From: Allomuricauda sp. TMED12
GTDB lineage: Bacteria; Bacteroidota; Bacteroidia; Flavobacteriales; Flavobacteriaceae
Direction of reading: 5' to 3'
Length of the DNA stretch: 64,000 bases
Assembly (NCBI GenBank): GCA_002167435.2
Contig: NHBR02000079.1
Span: forward strand, 31,733 to 95,732
In this document: positions 17,967 through 24,911 of the stretch, one piece after another
Layout: each line of letters starts with the position of its first letter
How positions within the stretch are numbered: the stretch's first letter is position 1
The notes under the pieces: model-generated
Seen by the model: the letters and a program-made list of their open reading frames with translations, nothing else
The model's database searches: none
What the model was told of the DNA's origin: nothing
Position numbers and translations under genes: made by a program

Positions 17967-18479
17967 TTATGAAGTGAACAGGGCCTTTAGCTCTGTGGCA
18001 TCTGCCGGCTTCATTTTACCGGCAAGAACCAAACTCAACTGTTTTCTTCGAAGTGCGGCTGCATAACGCTCCTTTTCCAAGTCCGTTTCTGGCTCCAAAG
18101 GAGGAACTTCGGTAGGTTTTCCGGTATCATCTACAGCTACGAAGGTATAAATCGCTTCATTGGCCTTGGTGCGCTCCCCGGTAAAGCGATCTTCTATCCA
18201 AACATCCAGAAAAATCTCCATTGAGGTCTTAAATGCCCTGGAAACTGATGCCTCCACGGTTACCACACTGCCAAGAGGAACAGCACGATTAAACGCCACA
18301 TGGTTAACCGAAGCGGTCACTGTAATTCTACGGCTGTGCCTACGGGCCGAAATACTAGCGGCTCGGTCCATACGGGCCAATAATTCCCCACCGAAAAGAT
18401 TGTTGAGGGGGTTGGTTTCGCTTGGCAATACCAAATCGGTCATTACCGTGCGGGATTCACTAGGAGTTTTAGCGCGCAT
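17967..18479 (-). CDS. Acyl-CoA thioesterase (hotdog fold)
   Basis: The 170-residue protein is a hotdog-fold thioesterase of the YciA/BACH type. The core NPLNNLFGGELLARMDRAASISARRH is followed by VNHVAFNRAVPLGSVVTVEA. It hydrolyses acyl-CoA to free acid and CoA in the cytosol. It converges on the aldo/keto reductase, with stops 4 bp apart. Confidence 0.92.
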   Translation of the reverse strand: MRAKTPSESRTVMTDLVLPSETNPLNNLFGGELLARMDRAASISARRHSRRITVTASVNHVAFNRAVPLGSVVTVEASVSRAFKTSMEIFLDVWIEDRFTGERTKANEAIYTFVAVDDTGKPTEVPPLEPETDLEKERYAAALRRKQLSLVLAGKMKPADATELKALFTS

Positions 18480-18541
18480 ACCTTTAAATTTTGCGCAAAG
18501 ATATTGAAGTGCGGAGTGGTTTTAAAAGAAAGCGCGATTAT

Positions 18542-19486
18542 TTATTTTTCGGAAAGCATCCAAGCATCCCTTGAATCTTCGGCTTTTACCTTTCTTAAAA
18601 AGACAAGTGCTTCTTTCGGGTTTTCAAAGCTATCATAGGCTACTTGGTGAAGCCCATATTTGTTCACGCCCAAATAAAAAGCATTATAACCCTTTTCTTT
18701 CAGTTGATTCACCTTTTTATCGGCATTTTCCTCTTCACGGAAAGCTCCGGCAATTACGTGGTGTTTACCCAATTGTCTTTTGGTCACACTAATGTTGATG
18801 GCAGGTAGTTCCAATGGAGAACTCTCAAAAAAGGTAGCTTCTTGAATCAAGCGTGAAACTTCTTGTTGGGCATCTTGCTGCGCTGCCACTTCTTTTTGTT
18901 GAATATCACCATAAGTGCGGTAAGAAGTAACGCCTAAAGAAACGGCCAATAAAAACACAGCGGCATACTTTAACCAAGGTCTGAAAGAAGTTTGTTCCCT
19001 TTTCTCAGGAGTGATTATGAATGGAATGCGTTCTTCCATTTCCTCTACCTCTTCTTTTATGACTTCACGCTGAATGGGTGTGGCAGCAAAGGTGGATAGA
19101 CCAAAGGAAGATGTTAAAAAGTTGATTTTTTCTTCAGGCTGAAACTGAATTCTTTGCTCATTGTTGTGCCAAAGTTTTCCAATCCCAAAAAGCTCTATAC
19201 TTTCACCCTGAGCCAATTTTTTGTTCCAATCCTCAGCAATGTTTTCCATTTCTTGAAGTATTTCTTCATACCCCAAATTCTTTTCTTTGGAAATGTGGGA
19301 TACCAACAAACCATCATTCTTGGAAAGTTGGGCGTTAAAGGAAATGGCCTTGCTTGGGGGTATCAAAGTGTTGGTGGCTGAATCAATTTCTGCAGATTTA
19401 CCATGTGCCAAAAAAGCGCCAAAACCCGGCACTACGACACAGTTATAATCGAACAATAGTTTTTCTATGTATGAATCAATCCGCAT
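18542..19486 (-). CDS. SPOR domain protein with HU-CCDC81-like N-terminus
   Basis: The 314-residue protein has an N-terminal HU-CCDC81-type region (about 1-130; RIDSYIEKLLFDYNCVVVPGFGAFLA), one membrane helix (WLKYAAVFLLAVSLGVTSY) and a C-terminal SPOR domain (about 235-310; HHVIAGAFREEENADKKVNQ). SPOR domains bind denuded peptidoglycan at the septum. I chose ATG 19486, since the 35 residues upstream fit no family start. The divergent neighbour is dprA. Confidence 0.88.
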   Translation of the reverse strand: MRIDSYIEKLLFDYNCVVVPGFGAFLAHGKSAEIDSATNTLIPPSKAISFNAQLSKNDGLLVSHISKEKNLGYEEILQEMENIAEDWNKKLAQGESIELFGIGKLWHNNEQRIQFQPEEKINFLTSSFGLSTFAATPIQREVIKEEVEEMEERIPFIITPEKREQTSFRPWLKYAAVFLLAVSLGVTSYRTYGDIQQKEVAAQQDAQQEVSRLIQEATFFESSPLELPAINISVTKRQLGKHHVIAGAFREEENADKKVNQLKEKGYNAFYLGVNKYGLHQVAYDSFENPKEALVFLRKVKAEDSRDAWMLSEK

Positions 19487-19591
19487 AGCCACAAATATTG
19501 CAAAAAAAGGGACAGTACAAAATATGCTGGATAACTTTTTATTAACATTTGAAAATCTGTATTTTGTGAACAACTTTGACTCCCAAATCAA

Positions 19592-20698
19592 ATGACTGAA
19601 CCTGAAATTATTGCGGCTTTACGGCTGCAAAGTATTCCCAATATCGGGGATGTTACGGCAAAAAAATTAATTTCCCATTGCGGAAGCCCAACGGCTGTTT
19701 TTGAGGACAAACTACACCACCTCTTAAAAATAGACGGTATTGGGAAAATGACCTTAAAAGGTCTATACGATGCTATCCATCTTGAAGAAGCCCAAAAAGA
19801 GTTCGAGTTTTTGTCCAAAGAAGACATAACCGTCTCTTATTTTATGGACGACGGGTATCCAACGCGTTTGAAGCATTGTGTAGATGGCCCTATCCTTCTA
19901 TTTCAAAGGGGAAATATCAATTTACAGCACCAAAAGGTCATCAGTGTGGTCGGAACCAGGAACGTGACCAACTATGGAACATCGTTTTGCAATCAATTTA
20001 TTGAAGAGATTGCCCCATTAAACCCGATTATTGTGAGCGGATTGGCCTATGGAGTGGATATAGCCGTTCAAAAAGCGGCCATGGACCATGGATTACAGAC
20101 TATTGCCTGTATGGCGCATGGACTTAATCAGATTTATCCCAAGGTCCATTCCAAATACAAATCCAAAATTGAAGGGAATGGTGGTTTTATGACGGAATTT
20201 TGGAGCAGCAGCCAACCCAATCGAGAAAACTTTTTAAAACGTAACCGAATTATTGCTGGAATCAGTGAAGCTACCATAGTCATCGAGTCCGCAGAGAAAG
20301 GCGGCAGTTTGGTGACAGCGGATTTGGCCCACGGATACCACAGAGAGGTATTTGCCGTTCCTGGAAGGGCAACCGATAATTGGAGCAAAGGCTGCAATGA
20401 CCTTATCAAATACCAAAAAGCGCATTTATTGACCTCCGCCGCAGAGTTAATTTATTTATTAGGGTGGGAAATTGAGGAGGAAAAGCAGGAAAAAGCGGTG
20501 CAAAAACAACTGTTCATCGAGTTGGACGAAACAGAACAGTCAATCTACTCTTACTTGCAGTTGAACGGCAAACAGTTGCTGGATACCGTGGCTTTGGAGT
20601 GTAATCTGCCCATTTTTAAGGTTTCGTCAACTTTGCTGAACATGGAAATGAAGGGCGTGATCCGACCATTGCCCGGTAAAATGTTCGAGGCGGTCTAA
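19592..20698 (+). CDS. dprA: DNA processing protein DprA
   Basis: The 368-residue DprA loads RecA on incoming single-stranded DNA during natural transformation. It has an N-terminal HhH-like segment (IPNIGDVTAKKLI), the Rossmann core VVGTRNVTNYG, SGLAYGVDIAVQKAA, RNRIIAGIS and EKGGSLVTADLA, and a C-terminal winged-helix-like tail (about 300-368). The region downstream is a repeat cluster with a GIY-YIG gene. Confidence 0.95.
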   Translation: MTEPEIIAALRLQSIPNIGDVTAKKLISHCGSPTAVFEDKLHHLLKIDGIGKMTLKGLYDAIHLEEAQKEFEFLSKEDITVSYFMDDGYPTRLKHCVDGPILLFQRGNINLQHQKVISVVGTRNVTNYGTSFCNQFIEEIAPLNPIIVSGLAYGVDIAVQKAAMDHGLQTIACMAHGLNQIYPKVHSKYKSKIEGNGGFMTEFWSSSQPNRENFLKRNRIIAGISEATIVIESAEKGGSLVTADLAHGYHREVFAVPGRATDNWSKGCNDLIKYQKAHLLTSAAELIYLLGWEIEEEKQEKAVQKQLFIELDETEQSIYSYLQLNGKQLLDTVALECNLPIFKVSSTLLNMEMKGVIRPLPGKMFEAV

Positions 20699-20708
20699 TG
20701 GATGTTTT

Positions 20709-20791
20709 ACTGAGCCCAGCGAAGTATCTCAATACTGTCAAAAATCGGCAAGCGATTCTTTAGCTCCACTAAGTTTCGCTTCAGAATGACA
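20709..20791. repeat. Repeat copy between dprA and the GIY-YIG cassette
   Basis: It begins ACTGAGCCCAGCGAAGT, then ATCTC, and ends TTCGCTTCAGAATGACA. It is the same family as the elements at 20809, 21470 and 9706. The right end is intact (ATGACA) but the left TGTCAT is missing, so it looks like a partial or decayed copy. Confidence 0.65.
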
Positions 20792-20808
20792 AGCAGCCGG
20801 AAAATTTG

Positions 20809-20836
20809 TGTCATACTGAGCAAAGCGAAGTATCTC
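20809..20836. repeat. Left end of GIY-YIG cassette 2
   Basis: TGTCATACTGAGCAAAGCGA followed by AGTATCTC. The TGTCATnCTGA end is repeated in inverted form at 21230-21240. The inner ACTGAGC-AAA-GCGAAGT folds as an imperfect hairpin with tandem G-A mismatches. The nuclease ATG lies 10 bp further on. Confidence 0.7.
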
Positions 20837-20845
20837 AAAAAACGA

Positions 20846-21151
20846 ATGATGAATAAACATTATGTCTACATTTTAACCAACAAGAATAAAACTGTCTTGT
20901 ACACTGGAGTTACCAACGATTTAACTCGTAGGTTAATTGAGCATATTGACAACATCGAACAAGGAAAGAAGACGTTTGCAGCAAAATATCGGTGCAAACA
21001 TTTGCTTTATTATGAGCAATATGACTGGATTCAAGAGACAATTGCTCGTGAAAAGGAAATAAAAGGATGGGTTAGGGCTAAAAAAGTAAACTTAATAAAG
21101 TCTATTAACCTTGACTTGGATTTTTTAGAAGAAGGATTTCTTTTTACATGA
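20846..21151 (+). CDS. Single-domain GIY-YIG nuclease family protein, inside a repeat-bounded cassette
   Basis: The 101-residue protein is a stand-alone GIY-YIG domain: VYIL, LYTGVT, catalytic R29 (NDLTRRLIEH) and glutamate E69 (AREKEIKGW). Start MMNKHYVYI at 20846 (or 20849). Sequence upstream in this frame is repeat DNA. The gene is enclosed by TGTCATnCTGA ends at 20809 and 21240, so gene and repeats form one unit of about 430 bp between dprA and trpS. The nuclease could act on these hairpins, but that is untested. Confidence 0.88.
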   Translation: MMNKHYVYILTNKNKTVLYTGVTNDLTRRLIEHIDNIEQGKKTFAAKYRCKHLLYYEQYDWIQETIAREKEIKGWVRAKKVNLIKSINLDLDFLEEGFLFT

Positions 21152-21164
21152 ATTTTCATGTTGT

Positions 21165-21240
21165 ACGATGTGAAGTATCTCAACAATACCATTAATCTTT
21201 GTGATTCTTCATCCTCGTTTTACTCTGATTCAGAATGACA
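21165..21240. repeat. Right end of GIY-YIG cassette 2
   Basis: It contains GAAGTATCTC, as in the left ends of the family, then a segment ending ACTCTGATTCAGAATGACA. The terminal TCAGAATGACA is the inverse of the TGTCATnCTGA left end, with one mismatch. About 40 bp here (21203-21243) recur with several changes at 21517-21557. Confidence 0.65.
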
Positions 21241-21469
21241 GGATGCTACTTATCCCCTAAATTGTACAACTAAACGAATTGGAATACCTGAAGACAACCG
21301 TTTATCGAACAAGGTCGCAACAGAACAGTCACCCTGTTTTTGCATGCAGTTTAACCGAAACTTGCCACTACAAATCGGGATTTGAATGGCTTTTTGCGCA
21401 AAAACCTAGGTTTTCCACTCACTTTTCGAACCAAAGATAATGGCTTATCGAGCCTTATGTCCGATAACA
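21241..21469. other. Unexplained non-coding stretch within the repeat cluster
   Basis: About 230 bp between two repeat copies, with no open frame of useful length on either strand and no recognisable RNA. It could be a decayed gene or the inner part of a larger element. I see no promoter or terminator I would defend. Confidence 0.3.
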
Positions 21470-21554
21470 TGTCATGCTGAGCGTAGCTAAGTATCTAAAA
21501 TTATGATTAGATCTGAGATTCATCATCCTCGTTCCACTCGGATTTGGAATAACA
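21470..21554. repeat. Third repeat copy, upstream end of the trpS 3' flank
   Basis: It starts TGTCATGCTGAGCGTAGCTA followed by AGTATCT and ends GGATTTGGAATAACA, a mutated form of the ATGACA end. It has no gene inside. Size (85 bp) and ends match the 88-bp element between atpA and atpG. Confidence 0.65.
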
Positions 21555-21565
21555 GGAAGGACAAT

Positions 21566-22534
21566 TTAATATCCTAACTTTTCACGAACTCGAGCCAAAA
21601 CCTCATTGGCTACTTTTCGCGCTTTTTCTGCGCCAAAAGCTAGAGCTTGGTCGATTTCGTTTTTGTGGTTCATATAGTATTCGAACTTTTCCCGAGGTTC
21701 TTCAAATTTATCCAAAATAAGTTCGTACAATGCCTGTTTGGCATGTCCGTAACCGTAATTTCCTGCCAAGTAGTTGGCACTCATTTCCTCAATCTGTTCA
21801 GGAGAAGCCAAAAGTTTGTACAAGGCAAAAACATTGTCCTTGCTGGGGTCCTTGGGTTCTTCCATGGGAGTACTGTCCGTAACAATGCCCATAATCTGCT
21901 TGCGCAGTTTTTTGTCCGTTTGGAATAGATTGATGAGGTTGCCACGGCTTTTGCTCATTTTTTCACCATCTGTTCCCGGTACGTACATGGTTTGCTCGTG
22001 TACCTTGGCTTCGGGCATAACAAAAGTTTCTCCCATTTGGTTGTGAAATCGGGATGCCACATCGCGTGTCATTTCCAAATGTTGTAGTTGGTCTTTTCCT
22101 ACGGGAACAATGTCCGCATCGTACAATAAAATATCCGCGGCCATAAGCATGGGATAAGTAAACAGTCCGGCGTTTACATCTTCCAATCTGTCCGCCTTGT
22201 CCTTAAAGGAATGGGCCAAGGTTAATCTTTGATATGGAAAAAAGCAACTAAGGTACCAGGCCAATTCTGCGGTTTGAGGAATATCGCTCTGTCTGTAAAA
22301 AACGGTTTTTTCAATATCCAACCCAAACGCCAACCAAGCCGCCGCAATGGCATAGGTATTATTTCGCAACAGTTCACCATCTTTAATCTGGGTCAGTGAG
22401 TGCATATCGGCAATAAAAAGAAAGGAATCGTTTTTGGGGTCTTCAGCCATTTCAATGGCAGGAGCAATTGCACCCAATATATTCCCTAAGTGAGGTGTTC
22501 CTGTACTTTGTATTCCTGTCAGAATTCGGGCCAT
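21566..22534 (-). CDS. trpS: Tryptophan--tRNA ligase
   Basis: The 322-residue class I aminoacyl-tRNA synthetase charges tRNA-Trp. The HIGH-like motif is GTPHLGNILG near residue 12 and the KMSKS motif is GEKMSKSRGN. ATG 22534 (MARILTGIQSTG) matches the family start. The 12 residues further upstream are not family sequence. Confidence 0.97.
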   Translation of the reverse strand: MARILTGIQSTGTPHLGNILGAIAPAIEMAEDPKNDSFLFIADMHSLTQIKDGELLRNNTYAIAAAWLAFGLDIEKTVFYRQSDIPQTAELAWYLSCFFPYQRLTLAHSFKDKADRLEDVNAGLFTYPMLMAADILLYDADIVPVGKDQLQHLEMTRDVASRFHNQMGETFVMPEAKVHEQTMYVPGTDGEKMSKSRGNLINLFQTDKKLRKQIMGIVTDSTPMEEPKDPSKDNVFALYKLLASPEQIEEMSANYLAGNYGYGHAKQALYELILDKFEEPREKFEYYMNHKNEIDQALAFGAEKARKVANEVLARVREKLGY

Positions 22535-22618
22535 GCTTAATTTTTGCCCGTAAAAGTAAGCATCCCGCACATATAAAAAAAGCGGTTATGAGCGCTAAAA
22601 TGTTTTAGGGGCACTAAG

Positions 22619-22861
22619 TTATTTTTTGAAAAGCCCCGCTATAAATAGAATTGCCACCGCACCAATTACCCCAGTGATTAAATCGCCGAGAATACCAGAA
22701 CTTATGTGAATGCCCAAGGCTCCAAATAGCCAGTTGCCAACGGCACCCCCGACAATTCCTAAAATAATGTTCAATACGGCACCGAACCCACCACCTTTCA
22801 TAATTTTACCGGCAAGCCAGCCTGCGAGAGCCCCAATCAGCAATGCATATAAAATACCCAT
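22619..22861 (-). CDS. GlsB/YeaQ/YmgE-type small membrane protein
   Basis: The 80-residue protein has three glycine-rich membrane segments (ILYALLIGALAGWLAGKIMKGG, LNIILGIVGGAVGNWLFGALG, ILGDLITGVIGAVAILFIAGL). This is the transglycosylase-associated/GlsB stress family. ATG 22861 (MGILYALL) is the family start. Function in the membrane is poorly defined; expression under stress is typical. Confidence 0.9.
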   Translation of the reverse strand: MGILYALLIGALAGWLAGKIMKGGGFGAVLNIILGIVGGAVGNWLFGALGIHISSGILGDLITGVIGAVAILFIAGLFKK

Positions 22862-22906
22862 GCTATAAGATTTTATGGTTAGTCCTATAAAGATATTCAA
22901 AAATTC

Positions 22907-22914
22907 TACTTTTG
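22907..22914 (+). promoter_or_regulatory. Candidate -7 box for the plsC-like gene
   Basis: TACTTTTG fits TAnnTTTG and ends only 4 bp before the ATG at 22919, so transcription from it would give an almost leaderless message. No TTG lies at the right distance upstream, which lowers confidence. Confidence 0.35.
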
Positions 22915-22918
22915 GCCC

Positions 22919-23653
22919 ATGGTTGGAACAATCAAAAACGTTGGTTATGCATTGTACAGGGGATGGTTCTATGTGCTGGTTACCGTTCCCATTTTATTAT
23001 TTTTCCCTTTTTTACTGCTATTTACCATTTCGGAAAAGACCTACCCCCAATTTTTTTGGTTGGCCCGGAATTTATGGGCAAGACCCATTTTGTATGGAAT
23101 GGGCTGTTTTCCCAGAATAATCCGTGAGCAACGAATGCAGAAGGGAAAGAGTTATATGTTGGTGGCCAACCACACCAGTATGTTGGACATTATGCTGATG
23201 CTTCATGTTAGTAGAAATCCTTTTGTTTTTGTTGGAAAAAAGGAATTGGTGAACATTCCCATTTTTGGGTTTTTCTACAAAAGGGTGTGTATAATGGTAG
23301 ATCGTGATAACGTTCGAAGCAGAACAGGAGTATATCGTCGAGCCCAGAGAAGGTTGGATCAAGGATTGAGTATCTGTATTTTCCCAGAAGGAGGGGTTCC
23401 CGAAGAGGATATTGTTTTGGACAAGTTCAAGGACGGAGCCTTTAAAATGGCCATTGCACATAAGATTCCAGTTGTGCCCATGACCTTTTACGATAATAAA
23501 AAAAGATTCTCATTCACGTTTTATAGTGGTGGACCCGGACGAATAAGAGTAAAAGTCCACCAATTTTTTGAAACAGGCATTTTGAGCCCAGAAGACACCT
23601 CCACTTTGAGAGAAGAGGTCAGGGATGTGATTTTAAAAGAATTGAAGGCATAA
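22919..23653 (+). CDS. 1-acyl-sn-glycerol-3-phosphate acyltransferase (PlsC-like)
   Basis: The 244-residue membrane enzyme transfers an acyl chain to lysophosphatidate. An N-terminal membrane helix (residues 15-45) is followed by the HX4D catalytic motif NHTSMLD, the binding motif FPEGG and VPVVPMTF-like strands. The divergent neighbour is the GlsB-type gene. Other members acylate ornithine or glycine lipids, so the exact acceptor is not certain. Confidence 0.9.
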   Translation: MVGTIKNVGYALYRGWFYVLVTVPILLFFPFLLLFTISEKTYPQFFWLARNLWARPILYGMGCFPRIIREQRMQKGKSYMLVANHTSMLDIMLMLHVSRNPFVFVGKKELVNIPIFGFFYKRVCIMVDRDNVRSRTGVYRRAQRRLDQGLSICIFPEGGVPEEDIVLDKFKDGAFKMAIAHKIPVVPMTFYDNKKRFSFTFYSGGPGRIRVKVHQFFETGILSPEDTSTLREEVRDVILKELKA

Positions 23654-23666
23654 AACACACTTTCTT

Positions 23667-24833
23667 CTATGCAAGATTTGGAAGGTTTAAAATGATGTTC
23701 TTTTCATGAAGACTATTATTGAATGAACTGGAGGTTTCATGTGAGATATCATAACCTTTAACAGTATTGAGAAGTTCAACTTGCTCTTTCCATTCCATAA
23801 TATTTTCCCTGTACCAATGATTTTCCAGAGTTTTGGACTCTAAACCTTTACACTGATATTGCACTTCTATTTTTACAATATCTTTTAAGGCTTTTATACC
23901 AATGTTGAAGTGTTGGTCGATGACACCGTTTATGATTGATTGCTCAACAATGTTTTCAAAGAGCATTAGTATTACAAATGATGGTATAACAGCTTCTTTG
24001 AGCTCATTGTTTTCCTTTTCAATGGATATGGAATAGTCAAAAGAACCATCATACCTCAACTTTTGAAGCTTTAGATACCAATGCAACATATCAATCTCGT
24101 TATAAAGGGAGGCCGAGTCCTTCCCCAGCTGTTTTAAATAAAAGCGGACAAGCTTACTAAATGTGGAGAAATAATCCAGAGCGAATTTTGTATTCTGTGT
24201 TGTAATAAAATATTGGATGGCGTTCAATGCATTGAATACAAAATGGGGATTAAGCTGCGAATTGAAGGCTTTTAGCTTTAACTCCAGCATCTCCTCTTTT
24301 ACTTGAATAAGTTTAGTTTGTTTTTCAATAAGTTCCTTATTAGCCCTAACACTTTTAATTTTTATAGCACAAACCGAAGCTATTGCGGAGAGCATTTTTA
24401 GATGTCGTTCGGAGAAAAAGCCTTTTTCTGGATGCTCGCAATCAATGACCCCATAAAGTTCGTCTTCATACATTATGGGCACACATATTTCCGAAAGTCT
24501 AGTGTCATCATCCACAATATAACGGGAATCTTGAGAGGTATCAGGAATTAATTCTGGTTTTCCGGTTTTTGCGACGCTTCCGGTAATTCCTTGGCCAATG
24601 GATATCTCCACCGGATTATAAATTTTTTGGTCTTTAGGGCTTTTTGGACCGTAGGCAGCTTTTTGGACAAGCAAATCTTCGCTTTCGTCCACCAGATAAA
24701 TAACGCAATCCACAAAACCTAATTTTGAGATACAGTTTTTTGCGACATCCCATAGTATGTCTTCTTCATTTTCCTTGCCCATTAAGGATTTGGAAAAATA
24801 TATCAGTATATCTTCAAACTGACTGTCTATCAA
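23667..24833 (-). CDS. GAF domain LytS-type sensor protein with a degenerate kinase domain
   Basis: The 388-residue cytosolic protein has a GAF domain (about 20-165; ISIGQGITGSVAKTGKPELIPD), a short coiled coil and a His_kinase (LytS/YehU type) segment with NPHFVFNALNAIQYFI. The ATPase part is abnormal: the N-box region reads FENIVEQSIINGV instead of the usual VENAIxHG, and no DxGxG box or GLxN segment follows. It probably does not bind ATP normally. It lies 78 bp downstream of the full kinase at 24912 and is likely co-transcribed, perhaps as its partner. No LytTR regulator is adjacent. Confidence 0.78.
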   Translation of the reverse strand: MIDSQFEDILIYFSKSLMGKENEEDILWDVAKNCISKLGFVDCVIYLVDESEDLLVQKAAYGPKSPKDQKIYNPVEISIGQGITGSVAKTGKPELIPDTSQDSRYIVDDDTRLSEICVPIMYEDELYGVIDCEHPEKGFFSERHLKMLSAIASVCAIKIKSVRANKELIEKQTKLIQVKEEMLELKLKAFNSQLNPHFVFNALNAIQYFITTQNTKFALDYFSTFSKLVRFYLKQLGKDSASLYNEIDMLHWYLKLQKLRYDGSFDYSISIEKENNELKEAVIPSFVILMLFENIVEQSIINGVIDQHFNIGIKALKDIVKIEVQYQCKGLESKTLENHWYRENIMEWKEQVELLNTVKGYDISHETSSSFNNSLHEKNIILNLPNLA

Positions 24834-24911
24834 AACGATATGGTTTTATATCAATGGTTGGAATTTACAAAAAACACTAAGTTACACATCCATTTTTGTT
24901 AGTTATTTCCA

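Noticed and set aside
20700..21565. Considered an insertion sequence around the GIY-YIG gene
   Set aside because: No DDE, HUH or serine/tyrosine recombinase gene and no target-site duplication that I could see. Kept as a repeat-bounded cassette instead.
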